NCBI GenBank assembly: GCA_018780365.1
Contig: JADMJR010000043.1
Coordinates: forward strand, 1 to 42,356
Reading direction: 5' to 3'
DNA from: Acidovorax sp.
Lineage (GTDB): Bacteria; Pseudomonadota; Gammaproteobacteria; Burkholderiales; Burkholderiaceae_C
Length of the DNA: 42,356 bases
Both the position numbers and the translations under genes were made by a program. Shown here piece by piece: positions 1 to 8,752 of the stretch. Within the stretch, counting starts at the first letter, position 1; each line of letters starts with the position of its first letter. The notes beneath the pieces were generated by a model. That model saw only the letters and a program-made list of their open reading frames with translations. It had not been told where the DNA came from and did not search any database.

Positions 1-1262
1 AGCGCCAGTACCCCGAGGGCGAGGCCGCCGCGCACGTGGTGGGCTTCACCAACGTAGAAGACCATGGCCAGGAGGGCATGGAGCTGGCGTTCGACAAGGA
101 CCTGGCCGGCAAGGCTGGCTCGCGCCGCGTGATCAAGGACCGCCTGGGCCGCGTGGTGGAAAGCGTGGGCGAGACCGTGCCCCCGGTGGACGGCAAGGAC
201 ATGCAGCTGTCCATCGACAGCAAGGTGCAGTTTTTCGCCTACCAGAAGCTGCGCGACCAGGTCACGGCGCACAAGGCCAAGGCGGGCAGCGTGGTGGTGC
301 TTGATGCCCACACGGGCGAGCTGCTGGCCCTGGCCAACTACCCCAGCTACGTGCCCGACAAGCGCCAGAACCTGACCGGCGAGCAACTGCGCAACCGCGC
401 GCTCACCGACGTGTTCGAGCCCGGCTCGACCATGAAGCCCTTCACCATCGGCCTGGCGCTGGAGACCGGCCGCGTGCGCCCCGAGACGCCGGTGGACACG
501 AACCCCGGCCGCATCACCATTACCGGCTCCACGATTTCGGACACGCACAACTACGGCCTGCTCACCGTGGAGGGCGTGATCCAGAAGTCCAGCAACGTGG
601 GCACCACCAAACTCGCCATGCAGATGCCGGCGCGCGAGATGTGGGAGACCTTCTCGGCCGCGGGCTTTGGCCAGAAACCGCAGCTGCACTTTCCCGGCGT
701 GGTGACGGGCCGCCTGCGCCCCTACAAGACCTGGCGCCCGGTGGAGCAGGCCACCATGTCCTACGGCTACGGCCTGTCGGCCAGCCTGTTCCAGATGGCG
801 CGCTCGTACACCGTGTTCGCCAACGGCGGGCGCGTGATCCCCGCCACCATGCTCAAGAGCGCCGAGCCCGCCGTGGGCGTGCCCGTGTTTTCCGAGCGCA
901 CGGCCGACCAGGTGCGCAAGATGCTGCAGATGGCTGCTGGCCCGGGCGGCACGGGCCAGAAGGCGCAGACCGTGGGCTACTCGGTGGGCGGCAAGTCCGG
1001 CACCGCGCGCAAGCAGGTGGGCAAGAACTACGCCTCGGGCAAATACCGCGCCTGGTTCACCGGCATGGCCCCCATCGACAAGCCGCGCATCATCGTGGCG
1101 GTGATGATCGACGAGCCCAGCAACGGCGTGTTCTACGGCGGCGCCGTGGCCGCGCCCGTGTTCAGCGAGGTCGTGCAGCAGACCCTGCGCATGATGGGCG
1201 TGCAGCCCGACATGGCCGTCAAGCCCCAGATCGTGGCCAATGCGGTGGAGGAGTCGCTGTGA
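1..1262 (+). CDS. ftsI: FtsI / penicillin-binding protein 3, 5'-truncated
   Basis: Septal peptidoglycan D,D-transpeptidase that cross-links new wall at the division site; inner-membrane protein with a periplasmic catalytic domain. The frame is open from the window edge (first full codon at 3), so the cytoplasmic tail, membrane anchor and start lie upstream. The visible part has the three penicillin-binding motifs in order: SxxK as STMK (serine codon 426-428), SxN as SSN (588-596), and KSG (993-1001) in the place of the usual KTG. KSG is a common variant in class B enzymes. The stop codon TGA (1260-1262) overlaps the murE ATG as TGATG, so the two are translationally coupled. As the first gene of the visible dcw run it fits ftsI better than the related spoVD or mrdA. 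Family assignment is secure. Confidence 0.96.
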   Translation, partial: RQYPEGEAAAHVVGFTNVEDHGQEGMELAFDKDLAGKAGSRRVIKDRLGRVVESVGETVPPVDGKDMQLSIDSKVQFFAYQKLRDQVTAHKAKAGSVVVLDAHTGELLALANYPSYVPDKRQNLTGEQLRNRALTDVFEPGSTMKPFTIGLALETGRVRPETPVDTNPGRITITGSTISDTHNYGLLTVEGVIQKSSNVGTTKLAMQMPAREMWETFSAAGFGQKPQLHFPGVVTGRLRPYKTWRPVEQATMSYGYGLSASLFQMARSYTVFANGGRVIPATMLKSAEPAVGVPVFSERTADQVRKMLQMAAGPGGTGQKAQTVGYSVGGKSGTARKQVGKNYASGKYRAWFTGMAPIDKPRIIVAVMIDEPSNGVFYGGAVAAPVFSEVVQQTLRMMGVQPDMAVKPQIVANAVEESL

Positions 1263-2785
1263 TGCCCGCGCGCCCCCACACTCTCCAGACCCTGCCGTCC
1301 GCCAGCGAGGCCGTGCAGTGGCTGCGCGCGCGCGTCACGGGCACCCTGCACACCGACAGCCGCCAGATCACCCCTGGCGACGGTTTCATCGCCTGGCCCG
1401 GTGCGGCCACCGACGGGCGCGCCCATGTGGCCGACGCCCTGGTGCGCGGCGCCACGGCCTGCCTGGTGGAGCAGGCCGGCGTGGAGGCCTTCGGTTTTTC
1501 GGGCGAGCACCTGGCGGCGCTGAACGGCCTCAAGGCAGCCACCGGGCCCATCGCGGCGCAGTGGTTCGGGCAGCCCACCACACAGCTCGATGTGCTGGCC
1601 GTCACCGGCACCAATGGCAAGACCAGCACCGCCTGGTGGCTGGCGGGGGCCTTGAACGAGCTATCAAATCAAGAGCATGCAGGGCACGACCAGTGCGCCC
1701 TGGTGGGCACTTTGGGCACAGGGGTTCCGCCCGCGCTGGTGTCCACCGGCATGACCACGCCCGACCCGGTGCGCCTGCAGCGCGCGTTTGGTGCGTTTGT
1801 GGCGCAAGGCCTGGGTGCCTGTGCCATCGAGGCATCGTCCATCGGCCTGGCCGAGGCGCGGCTCGACGGCACGCAGATCCGTGTGGCCGTTTTCACCAAT
1901 TTCACGCAGGACCACCTCGACTACCACGGCAGCATGGCCGGCTACTGGCTGGCCAAGCGCGCGCTGTTCGACTGGCCCGGCCTGCGCGCGGCGGTCATCA
2001 ATGTGGACGACCCCGTGGGCGCGCAACTGCATGCCGAACTGGCGGGTGGTGGGCTGGACCTGTGGAGCGTCTCGGCCCAGGGCGCTGCGCGCCTGGCCGC
2101 GCAGGACATCACCCTGGGCGACCAGGGCCTGCGCTTCACGGTGGCCGAAGGGGCCGAGCGGCAATTGCTGCAAACGCGTGTGATCGGCCACTACAACGTG
2201 CTCAACCTGCTGGGCGTGCTGGCCACGCTGCGCAGCCGGGGCGTACCGTTGGCCGATGCGGTGCGCGCCTGCGCCGGCCTGTTGCCCGTGCCGGGCCGCA
2301 TGCAGCGGCTGGTGGCCGTGGGGCAGCCGCTGGTGGCTGTGGACTATGCCCACACCCCCGATGCGCTGGACAAAGCCCTGCAGGCCCTGCGCCCGCTGGC
2401 CAGCGAGCGCGGCGGCCAGCTGTGGTGCGTGTTTGGCTGCGGCGGTGACCGCGATGCGGGCAAGCGCCCCTTGATGGGTGCCGTGGCACAGCAGCAGGCC
2501 GACCAGGTGCTGGTGACCAGCGACAACCCGCGCAGCGAGAGCCCGGCCGCCATCCTGCACCAGATCCTGCAAGGCACGATTGCGGGCGCCACCGTGCGCA
2601 CCGAGATGGACCGTGCCGCCGCCATTGCCCAAGCCATTGCCGAGGCCGCACCGATGGATGTGGTGCTGATCGCAGGCAAGGGCCACGAAGACACCCAGGA
2701 GACGGCGGGCGTGCGCCTGCCGTTTTCCGATATGGCCCACGCGCAAGCCGCGCTGCAGGCCCGAGGAGCCCACACATGGGCATGA
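1262..2785 (+). CDS. murE: MurE, UDP-MurNAc-tripeptide synthetase
   Basis: Cytoplasmic Mur ligase that adds the third stem residue to UDP-MurNAc-L-Ala-D-Glu using ATP. About 507 residues, normal for the family. The ATP-binding loop VTGTNGKTST lies near residues 112-121. The DNPR motif in the C-terminal domain (VTSDNPRSES) is the signature for meso-diaminopimelate as the substrate amino acid, as expected for a Gram-negative. The start is the ATG at 1262 overlapping the ftsI stop; the same frame is open further upstream, but only as a shadow of ftsI. Just after the P-loop helix there is an AT-richer patch (about 1655-1690, coding NELSNQEHAG) that resembles the dispersed repeat described elsewhere in this window. 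The 3' end overlaps murF by 10 nt. Confidence 0.97.
   Translation: MPARPHTLQTLPSASEAVQWLRARVTGTLHTDSRQITPGDGFIAWPGAATDGRAHVADALVRGATACLVEQAGVEAFGFSGEHLAALNGLKAATGPIAAQWFGQPTTQLDVLAVTGTNGKTSTAWWLAGALNELSNQEHAGHDQCALVGTLGTGVPPALVSTGMTTPDPVRLQRAFGAFVAQGLGACAIEASSIGLAEARLDGTQIRVAVFTNFTQDHLDYHGSMAGYWLAKRALFDWPGLRAAVINVDDPVGAQLHAELAGGGLDLWSVSAQGAARLAAQDITLGDQGLRFTVAEGAERQLLQTRVIGHYNVLNLLGVLATLRSRGVPLADAVRACAGLLPVPGRMQRLVAVGQPLVAVDYAHTPDALDKALQALRPLASERGGQLWCVFGCGGDRDAGKRPLMGAVAQQQADQVLVTSDNPRSESPAAILHQILQGTIAGATVRTEMDRAAAIAQAIAEAAPMDVVLIAGKGHEDTQETAGVRLPFSDMAHAQAALQARGAHTWA
1655..1700 (+). repeat. AT-rich dispersed repeat, degenerate copy inside murE
   Basis: The core GAGCTATCAAATCAAGAGCA (1658-1677) is locally AT-rich in a very GC-rich gene. 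It resembles the left half of the repeat seen in murG, the murC/ddl junction, gspD and cobS (GCTAT, A-run, then AGC). It is read in frame and adds residues between the P-loop helix and the next strand of MurE. This is the weakest member of the set and could be chance. Confidence 0.3.
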
Positions 2786-4239
2786 CCATGACAACCACCA
2801 CAGCGTCCACCATGACCTTGCAGCAGGCCCTGGCGCTGCTGCAGCCGCGCATTCCGGCCGCCCGCCTGGTGGGCGAGGGCGCTACGCCGCTGGCGCGTGT
2901 GCACACCGATACGCGCACGCTTCAGGCGGGCGATCTTTTTGTAGCGCTCAAGGGCGAGCGTTTCGATGCCAACGCCTTCCTGGCCGATGCCCGCACCGGT
3001 GGCGCGGCGGCAGCTCTGGCCCATGGTGGCCTGGCCGCAGCGGGCCTGCCCGGCATCGAGGTGCCCGACAGCCTGGCCGCGCTGGGTGCGCTGGCCACTG
3101 GCTGGCGTGCGCAGTTCGCGTTGCCACTGATTGGCGTGACCGGCAGCAACGGCAAGACCACGGTGACGCAGATGATCGCGTCCATCCTGCGTGCCTGGCA
3201 AGGTGATGCCGCGTTTGCCACGCAGGGCAATTTCAACAACGACATCGGCGTTCCCCTGATGCTGCTGCGCCTGCGCACTGCGCACCGTGCCGCCGTGATC
3301 GAGATGGGCATGAACCACCCGGGGGAAATTGCCACGCTGGCAGCCATGGCCCAGCCCACGGTGGCGCTGGTCAACAACGCGCAGCGCGAGCACCTGGAGT
3401 TCATGCACACCGTGGAGGCCGTGGCGCGCGAGAACGGCGCGGTGCTGGCCAGCCTGCCCGCCGATGGCGTGGCCGTGTTCCCGGCCGGAGACGCCTTCAC
3501 CGCGTTGTGGCGTTCGCTGGCCGCCGGCCGCGCCTGCCTGACCTTTGGCGCGGGTGGCGAGGTGGATTGCAACAGCGCACAGTGGCAGCACGGCGCCTGG
3601 GTGGTGACCATGGGCACGCCAGGGGGCGAGATCGCCACACGCCTGCACATTGCCGGCCGCCACAACGTGACCAATGCCCTGGCCGCCGCAGCCTGCGCGC
3701 TGGCGGCGGGCGCGCCGCTGGCTGCCATTGCCCAGGGGCTCAGCGACTTCACGCCGGTCAAGGGCCGCTCGCGTGCCTTCAGCGTGGCCGTTGCGGGCCG
3801 CGAGATCACCGTGGTAGACGACACCTACAACGCCAACCCCGACTCCATGCATGCCGCCATCAAGGTGCTGGCCGAACTGCCCGGCCCGCAGCTGCTGGTG
3901 CTGGGCGACATGGGCGAGGTGGGCGACCAGGGACCGCAGTTCCATGCCGAGGCGGGCATGCACGCCCGCGAGGCGGGTATTCCCCTGCTGTTTGCACTGG
4001 GGGCGCAATCGGTGCACGCCGCTGCGGCGTATGGCGACGCGGTGCATTTCAATGAGATGGGCGCATTGCTCGACGCTGTGCGCCAGGTCCTGCCCGATGT
4101 GGGCAGTGTGCTGGTCAAGGGATCCCGATTCATGAAGATGGAACAGGTGGTAGAGGCCATTGCCGCCGCAGCCCCACCCCAAGAACAACAACAAAAGTCG
4201 ATGGAATCACTGGAGGGACGCCATGGCGCAACGCATTGA
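2776..4239 (+). CDS. murF: MurF, UDP-MurNAc-tripeptide:D-Ala-D-Ala ligase
   Basis: Cytoplasmic Mur ligase that adds the D-Ala-D-Ala dipeptide made by Ddl, giving UDP-MurNAc-pentapeptide. 487 residues from the ATG at 2776. An in-frame ATG at 2782 overlaps the murE stop as ATGA and is an equally good or better start, which would remove two residues. The P-loop GVTGSNGKTTVTQ, the ligase motif EMGMNHPGEI and the C-terminal-domain motif DDTYNANPDS are all present. The last 25 or so residues are a low-complexity Gln-rich tail (PPQEQQQKS), longer than usual. The next gene, mraY, begins 39 nt downstream with its own ribosome-binding site. Confidence 0.97.
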   Translation: MGMTMTTTTASTMTLQQALALLQPRIPAARLVGEGATPLARVHTDTRTLQAGDLFVALKGERFDANAFLADARTGGAAAALAHGGLAAAGLPGIEVPDSLAALGALATGWRAQFALPLIGVTGSNGKTTVTQMIASILRAWQGDAAFATQGNFNNDIGVPLMLLRLRTAHRAAVIEMGMNHPGEIATLAAMAQPTVALVNNAQREHLEFMHTVEAVARENGAVLASLPADGVAVFPAGDAFTALWRSLAAGRACLTFGAGGEVDCNSAQWQHGAWVVTMGTPGGEIATRLHIAGRHNVTNALAAAACALAAGAPLAAIAQGLSDFTPVKGRSRAFSVAVAGREITVVDDTYNANPDSMHAAIKVLAELPGPQLLVLGDMGEVGDQGPQFHAEAGMHAREAGIPLLFALGAQSVHAAAAYGDAVHFNEMGALLDAVRQVLPDVGSVLVKGSRFMKMEQVVEAIAAAAPPQEQQQKSMESLEGRHGATH

Positions 4240-4267
4240 AATCGCCCGCGCGGTGCACCCCTTCGTC

Positions 4268-4272
4268 GGAGG
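4268..4272 (+). promoter_or_regulatory. Ribosome-binding site of mraY
   Basis: GGAGG lies 6 nt before the mraY ATG at 4279. mraY is one of the few genes in this cluster that does not overlap its predecessor, and it has a canonical Shine-Dalgarno instead. Confidence 0.8.
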
Positions 4273-4278
4273 TGCCAC

Positions 4279-5457
4279 ATGCTGCTGATGTTGTCGCAAT
4301 GGCTGCAGGGCCTGTCGCCCGAGTTCGGCTTCTTCCGGGTGTTCCAGTACCTCACCTTCCGGGCGGTGATGGCCGCCATGACGGCGCTGCTCATTGGCCT
4401 GGTGGCGGGCCCCAAGGTGATCCGTGTGCTCACCTCGCTCAAGATCGGCCAGCCGATCCGGGGCTATGCGATGCAGACGCATTTGTCCAAAAGCGGCACG
4501 CCCACCATGGGCGGCGTGCTCATCCTGTTGTCGATTGCGATCTCGACCCTGTTGTGGTTCGACCTGTCCAACCGTTTTGTCTGGATCGTGCTCATCGTCA
4601 CGCTGGGTTTTGGCGCCATCGGCTGGGTCGATGACTGGCGCAAGGTGGTCAACAAGGACCCCGAAGGCATGCGCTCGCGCGAGAAGTATTTCTGGCAATC
4701 GGTGATCGGTCTCATGGCCGCGCTGTACCTGGTGTTCAGCATTTCCGAAAGCTCCAACGCCAAGGTGTGGGAGCTGTTCGTGGGCTGGGTGCAGTCGGGC
4801 TTCTCGCTGGACCTGCCGCCCAAGGCAGGCTTGCAACTGCCGTTCTTCAAGGAGATCAGCTACCCGCTGGGCGTGCTGGGCTTCGTGATCCTGACCTACC
4901 TCGTCATCGTCGGCTCCAGCAATGCCGTGAACCTGACCGACGGCCTGGACGGCCTGGCCATCATGCCGGTGGTGATGGTGGGTTCGGCCCTGGGCGTGTT
5001 CGCTTACGTCACGGGCAGCTCGGTGTATTCCAAGTACCTGTTTTTTCCGCACATCCCCGGCTCGGGTGAGCTGCTGATTTTTTGTGCCGCCATGGCCGGC
5101 GCAGGGCTGGCGTTTCTGTGGTTCAACGCCCACCCGGCCCAGGTGTTCATGGGTGACGTGGGTGCACTGGCGTTGGGCGCAGCCCTGGGCACCATCGCCA
5201 TCATCGTGCGCCAGGAGATCGTGCTGGCCATCATGGGCGGCATTTTTGTGGTCGAAGCGCTGTCGGTGATGTTGCAGGTGACCTGGTTCAAGTTCACCAA
5301 AAAGCGCTACGGCGAAGGCCGGCGCCTGCTCAAGATGGCGCCGCTGCACCACCATTTTGAAAAGAGCGGCTGGAAGGAGACGCAGGTGGTCGTGCGCTTC
5401 TGGATCATCACCATGCTGCTGTGCCTTGTGGGCCTGTCGACGTTGAAATTGCGATGA
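4279..5457 (+). CDS. mraY: MraY, phospho-MurNAc-pentapeptide transferase
   Basis: Integral inner-membrane enzyme that transfers phospho-MurNAc-pentapeptide to undecaprenyl phosphate, making lipid I. 392 residues, slightly longer than the E. coli enzyme (360). Diagnostic motifs: the aspartate pair in GWVDDWRK, the nucleotide-binding [13 protein letters not shown], the [10 protein letters not shown] loop, and the histidine-rich PLHHHFE near the C terminus. About ten hydrophobic segments are evident. Residues about 150-185 ([20 protein letters not shown]) form a longer periplasmic loop than in E. coli. The stop TGA (5455-5457) overlaps the murD ATG at 5454. Confidence 0.98.
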   Translation: MLLMLSQWLQGLSPEFGFFRVFQYLTFRAVMAAMTALLIGLVAGPKVIRVLTSLKIGQPIRGYAMQTHLSKSGTPTMGGVLILLSIAISTLLWFDLSNRFVWIVLIVTLGFGAIGWVDDWRKVVNKDPEGMRSREKYFWQSVIGLMAALYLVFSISESSNAKVWELFVGWVQSGFSLDLPPKAGLQLPFFKEISYPLGVLGFVILTYLVIVGSSNAVNLTDGLDGLAIMPVVMVGSALGVFAYVTGSSVYSKYLFFPHIPGSGELLIFCAAMAGAGLAFLWFNAHPAQVFMGDVGALALGAALGTIAIIVRQEIVLAIMGGIFVVEALSVMLQVTWFKFTKKRYGEGRRLLKMAPLHHHFEKSGWKETQVVVRFWIITMLLCLVGLSTLKLR

Positions 5458-7400
5458 ATCCGAACGATCCTTCCACCCCCCTTGGCACACCCGTTGTGCC
5501 CGAGGCCGTGCTGCCCGAGGCCGGCGCAGGTGTGGGCGAGTCTTGCGGCGCACCCGGCGCTGCGCCCGAGGAGGGTGTGGACGCGGTGAACGCTGCAGAG
5601 CCTTCTTTTGCTGGCGCAGCGGACGAATCCGCTCTGCCCACAGAGGCCGCCGATGTGCAGGCCGTTGCGCCGGTGGCCATTGCCCCCAGCACGGCCTGGA
5701 ACCCCGAAGCGATGCCCGCCGTTTCTGCCGCCAAAGCGGCGGCTGATTTTGTGGCCCAGATTTTTGCCGAGGTGTCGGCCCCTGAAGGGCCTGAGGCCCT
5801 GGAACCCGGTGTGGTCGACGAGGCGGCTGTTGCCGAAGAGGCGCCCGCCGAACCCCTGGGCAGCCCCCGCGAAGGCGTGGTGCAACTGCTGCAGGGCCAG
5901 CACATTCTCATCCTGGGCCTGGGCGCCTCGGGCATGGCCATGGCGCGCTGGTGCGTGCGCTGCGGTGCACAGGTCACCGTGGCCGACACCCGTGCCGCCC
6001 CGCCGCAACGGTCCGCGTTGCAGCAGGAGATGCCCCAGGTCCGCTTTGTATCGGGCGCCTTCGATGCCAGCCTGGTCGCGGGGCAGAACCTGCAGGCGGT
6101 CTACCGCTCGCCTGGGCTGAGCCCGCAGCAGGTTGCTCCTGTTTTTGAAGCGGCCAAGGCAAGCGGGGTGCACGCAGGGGGCGAATTAAGCTTGTACTCT
6201 GATGCGCTGGCGGCACTGCGCGTGTCCCATGCCTATGCGCCTTCCGTGCTGGCCATCACGGGCACCAATGGCAAGACCACCGTGACCTCGCTCACCGGTC
6301 AGCTGGTGGAGCGCTCGGGCAAGCGCGTGGCCGTGGCCGGCAACATCGGCCCGACCCTGCTCGACACGCTGGCCGAGCACCTGGATGCCGACACGCTGCC
6401 CGAGGTGTGGGTGCTGGAGCTGTCGAGTTTCCAGCTGGACGGTGTCACGGGCTTCGAGCCCACCGCTGCGACGGTGCTCAACATCACGCAGGACCACCTG
6501 GACTGGCATGGCGACATCGACGCCTATGCCGCCGCCAAGGCCCGCATCTTTGGCCAGACGGGCCTGATGGTCCTGAACCGCGAAGACCCGGCCGTGATGG
6601 GAATGCTGCCGCCGCCCGTCAAGGTCAAGCTGCAAAAGCCGCAGGTGCGCACGCACCTCACCTTTGGCGGTGACATGCCCCGGCGCCCGGGCGACTTCGG
6701 CATCGAGGTCGTGAGCGGCATGCCCTGGCTGGTGCGTGCCATGGACGCCGACGAAACCCGCAAGCGTGGCCGCCACGAAGCCGAGGAGGAGCTGCACATC
6801 CAGCGGCTCATGCCGGCCGACGCGCTGCGCATCCGGGGGCGCCACAACGCCTCCAACGCACTGGCCGCACTGGCGCTGGCCGCCGCGGCGGGCTGCCCCC
6901 TGGCGCCCATGCTGTACGGCCTGCGCGAGTACCGGGGCGAACCACACCGCGTGGAGCCCGTGGCCATCATCCACGGCGTCGAGTACTTTGACGACAGCAA
7001 AGGCACGAACGTGGGCGCCACGGTGGCGGCCCTCACCGGCCTGGGTGCGGAGCGCCGCATCGTTATCATCCTGGGCGGCGAAGGCAAGGGCCAGGACTTC
7101 TCGCCCCTCACCGCGCCCGTCTCGCGGTATGCGCGTGCCGTGGTGCTCATGGGGCGCGATGCGCCGCAGATCCGCGCTGCGCTGAGCGACAGCGGCGTGG
7201 CCCTGGTCGACGCCGACACATTGCCGCAGGCCGTGGAGCTGGCCACGCGCCGCGCCCATGCAGGCGACGCGGTGCTGATGTCGCCCGCCTGCGCCAGCTT
7301 CGACATGTTCAAGGACTACGAACACCGTGCGCAGGTCTTCTGCGACACCGTGCGTGCCATGGCCGATGACGCCGGCGTCGCTGCGGGGGGCCTGCAATGA
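5454..7400 (+). CDS. murD: MurD, D-glutamate ligase, with a long acidic N-terminal extension
   Basis: Cytoplasmic ligase that adds D-Glu to UDP-MurNAc-L-Ala. The conserved enzyme is plain: nucleotide-binding [11 protein letters not shown] at about residues 152-162, P-loop [12 protein letters not shown], then [22 protein letters not shown], and a C-terminal [11 protein letters not shown]. From the ATG at 5454 (ATGA overlap with mraY) the protein is 648 residues, against about 440-500 usual. The first 140 or so residues (5454-5873) are Ala/Pro/Glu-rich and acidic with no Mur homology that I recognise. The frame has no stop and keeps the GC-ending codon bias. An internal GTG at 5877 would give a normal-length MurD, but its upstream GAAGG is too close to be a good ribosome-binding site. 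A further insertion ([15 protein letters not shown]) lies in the central domain. Confidence 0.95.
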   Translation: MNPNDPSTPLGTPVVPEAVLPEAGAGVGESCGAPGAAPEEGVDAVNAAEPSFAGAADESALPTEAADVQAVAPVAIAPSTAWNPEAMPAVSAAKAAADFVAQIFAEVSAPEGPEALEPGVVDEAAVAEEAPAEPLGSPREGVVQLLQGQHILILGLGASGMAMARWCVRCGAQVTVADTRAAPPQRSALQQEMPQVRFVSGAFDASLVAGQNLQAVYRSPGLSPQQVAPVFEAAKASGVHAGGELSLYSDALAALRVSHAYAPSVLAITGTNGKTTVTSLTGQLVERSGKRVAVAGNIGPTLLDTLAEHLDADTLPEVWVLELSSFQLDGVTGFEPTAATVLNITQDHLDWHGDIDAYAAAKARIFGQTGLMVLNREDPAVMGMLPPPVKVKLQKPQVRTHLTFGGDMPRRPGDFGIEVVSGMPWLVRAMDADETRKRGRHEAEEELHIQRLMPADALRIRGRHNASNALAALALAAAAGCPLAPMLYGLREYRGEPHRVEPVAIIHGVEYFDDSKGTNVGATVAALTGLGAERRIVIILGGEGKGQDFSPLTAPVSRYARAVVLMGRDAPQIRAALSDSGVALVDADTLPQAVELATRRAHAGDAVLMSPACASFDMFKDYEHRAQVFCDTVRAMADDAGVAAGGLQ

Positions 7401-8668
7401 CGGCTGCCAACGCCAGCACCCTGCTGCAACGCCTGACCGGCTGGTTTGGCGGCCTGCCTGGCAAGGCGGCCGATGTGTTGCCCGTGCGCGTGGGCGGCAC
7501 CGAATACCGCCAGTCCTCCAGCACACCGGCCAGCGTGCTGGGCTTTGACCAGGCTCTGCTGTGGGTGGTGGTGGCGCTGCTCGCCTGGGGGCTGGTGATG
7601 GTGTATTCGGCCTCTATCGCCATGCCGGACAACCCCCGCTTTGCGAACTACGCATCGACCCATTTCCTCACCCGCCACATGTTGTACCTGGTGGTGGGTT
7701 TTGTAGCGGCATTGCTGGCCTTCCAGGTGCCCATGGCGCTGTGGGAGCGTGTGGCGCCCTGGCTGTTTGTGGTGGCGCTCCTGCTGTTGGTGGCGGTGCT
7801 GATCCCCGGCGTGGGCAAGGTGGTCAATGGCGCGCGCCGCTGGCTGTCGATTGGGCCCATCGGGTTTCAACCCTCGGAGGTGGCGAAGTTTGCCGTGCTC
7901 ATCTATGCCGCCGACTACATGGTGCGCAAGATGGAAGTGAAGGAACGCTTCTTCCGCGCCGTGCTGCCCATGGGCGCTGCCGTGGCCATTGTGGGCGTGC
8001 TGCTGCTGGCCGAGCCGGACATGGGCGCCTTCATGGTGGTGGCCGTGATCGCCATGGGCATCCTGTTTCTGGGCGGTGTGAACGCCCGCATGTTCTTCCT
8101 GATTGCGGGGGTGCTGGTGGGCGCCTTTGCGCTGATGATCGCCAGCTCGCCCTGGCGCCGCGAGCGGGTGTTTGCCTACCTCGACCCCTTCAGCGAGCAG
8201 CATGCGCTGGGTAAGGGCTACCAGCTGTCGCACTCGCTGATCGCCATCGGGCGGGGCGAGATTTTTGGCGTGGGCCTGGGCGGCAGCGTGGAAAAGCTGC
8301 ACTGGCTGCCCGAGGCCCACACCGACTTCCTGCTGGCCGTGATCGGCGAAGAGTTCGGCCTCCTGGGCGTGCTCACGCTCATCGTGCTGTTCTTCTGGAT
8401 GATCCGCCGCATCATGCACATCGGCCGCCAGGCGATTGCGCTGGACCGCGTGTTCGCGGGCCTGGTGGCCCAGGGCGTGGCGATCTGGATCGGCTTTCAG
8501 GCCTTTATCAACATGGGTGTGAACCTGGGCGCCTTGCCGACCAAGGGGCTCACGCTGCCGCTGATGAGCTTTGGCGGGTCGGCGATCCTGATGAACCTGG
8601 TGGCGCTGGCGGTGGTGCTGCGGGTGGACTATGAAAACAAGCTTCTCATGCGCGGAGGCCGCGTATGA
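7397..8668 (+). CDS. ftsW: FtsW, septal SEDS glycosyltransferase
   Basis: Polytopic inner-membrane protein of the SEDS family that polymerises lipid II at the septum together with FtsI. 423 residues. After a cytoplasmic stretch of about 50 residues there are some ten hydrophobic helices. Family motifs include [18 protein letters not shown], the loop [18 protein letters not shown], and [16 protein letters not shown] near the end. ATG 7397 overlaps the murD stop as ATGA. The last codons (MRGGRV then TGA, 8666-8668) lie in a 21-bp hairpin and in a repeat unit that recurs 83 nt later just before murG, so the real ftsW-murG junction has been duplicated. Confidence 0.98.
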   Translation: MTAANASTLLQRLTGWFGGLPGKAADVLPVRVGGTEYRQSSSTPASVLGFDQALLWVVVALLAWGLVMVYSASIAMPDNPRFANYASTHFLTRHMLYLVVGFVAALLAFQVPMALWERVAPWLFVVALLLLVAVLIPGVGKVVNGARRWLSIGPIGFQPSEVAKFAVLIYAADYMVRKMEVKERFFRAVLPMGAAVAIVGVLLLAEPDMGAFMVVAVIAMGILFLGGVNARMFFLIAGVLVGAFALMIASSPWRRERVFAYLDPFSEQHALGKGYQLSHSLIAIGRGEIFGVGLGGSVEKLHWLPEAHTDFLLAVIGEEFGLLGVLTLIVLFFWMIRRIMHIGRQAIALDRVFAGLVAQGVAIWIGFQAFINMGVNLGALPTKGLTLPLMSFGGSAILMNLVALAVVLRVDYENKLLMRGGRV

Positions 8669-8679
8669 GAAGTTTGTTT
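8635..8679 (+). repeat. 21-bp inverted repeat spanning the ftsW stop codon
   Basis: The arms 8635-8655 and 8659-8679 are complementary over 21 positions with a 3-nt loop (AGG). The two mismatches become G-U wobbles in RNA, so the transcript can fold into a continuous stem. The stem encloses the GGAGG at 8654-8658 and the ftsW stop. There is no U tract after it, so it is not a classical terminator. It would mask the Shine-Dalgarno of the small frame starting at ATG 8665, or slow ribosomes at the end of ftsW. Confidence 0.85.
8645..8669 (+). repeat. Junction direct repeat, copy 1 (end of ftsW)
   Basis: A 25-nt unit containing GCGGAGGCCGCGTATGAG, with the GGAGG and the ATGA overlap. It recurs at 8728-8752, offset by 83 nt, with a single mismatch (C at 8653 versus G at 8736). 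Confidence 0.9.
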
Positions 8680-8751
8680 CACCAAAACAAGCGGTGCATT
8701 GCGCAAGCAATGCCAGGCACGCAGTGCCTCATGCGGGGAGGCCGCGTATGA
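8665..8751 (+). CDS. Possible 28-codon coupled frame between ftsW and murG
   Basis: ATG 8665 overlaps the ftsW stop (ATGA) and has GGAGG 6 nt upstream. The frame runs 28 codons and its TGA (8749-8751) overlaps the murG ATG at 8748, again as ATGA. Its last six residues, MRGGRV, are identical to the end of FtsW because both ends lie in the duplicated junction. The peptide itself ([15 protein letters not shown]...) shows no recognisable fold. It may be only a translational bridge that keeps murG coupled to ftsW after a small duplication or insertion. Whether it is translated is unknown. Confidence 0.35.
   Translation: MRSLFHQNKRCIAQAMPGTQCLMRGGRV
8696..8729 (+). repeat. Two adjacent small hairpins in the ftsW-murG spacer
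   Basis: GCATTGC-GCAA-GCAATGC (8696-8713) is a perfect 7-bp stem with a GNRA-type GCAA tetraloop. It is followed at once by AGGCAC-GCA-GTGCCT (8715-8729), a perfect 6-bp stem. With the 21-bp hairpin upstream, almost all of the 83-nt spacer can be folded. Confidence 0.6.
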
Positions 8752-8752
8752 G
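8728..8752 (+). repeat. Junction direct repeat, copy 2 (start of murG)
   Basis: Second copy of the 25-nt unit at 8645-8669. This copy supplies the working Shine-Dalgarno (GGGGAGG, 8735-8741) and ATG (8748) of murG. Confidence 0.9.

Noticed and set aside
641-1261. In-frame extension of murE back into ftsI suggesting a fusion protein
   Set aside because: The upstream part is out of frame with ftsI and gives Arg/Ala/Gly-rich nonsense; the ATG at 1262 overlaps the ftsI stop in the usual way.
2344-4194. 616-codon open frame on the - strand across murE/murF
   Set aside because: It is antisense to two certain genes, has no recognisable domain, and its Arg/Ala/His/Gln-rich composition is typical of the complement of GC-rich coding sequence.
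4223-4288. 21-codon frame starting in the end of murF and overlapping mraY
   Set aside because: It has no ribosome-binding site of its own, and GGAGG at 4268-4272 is positioned for the mraY ATG.
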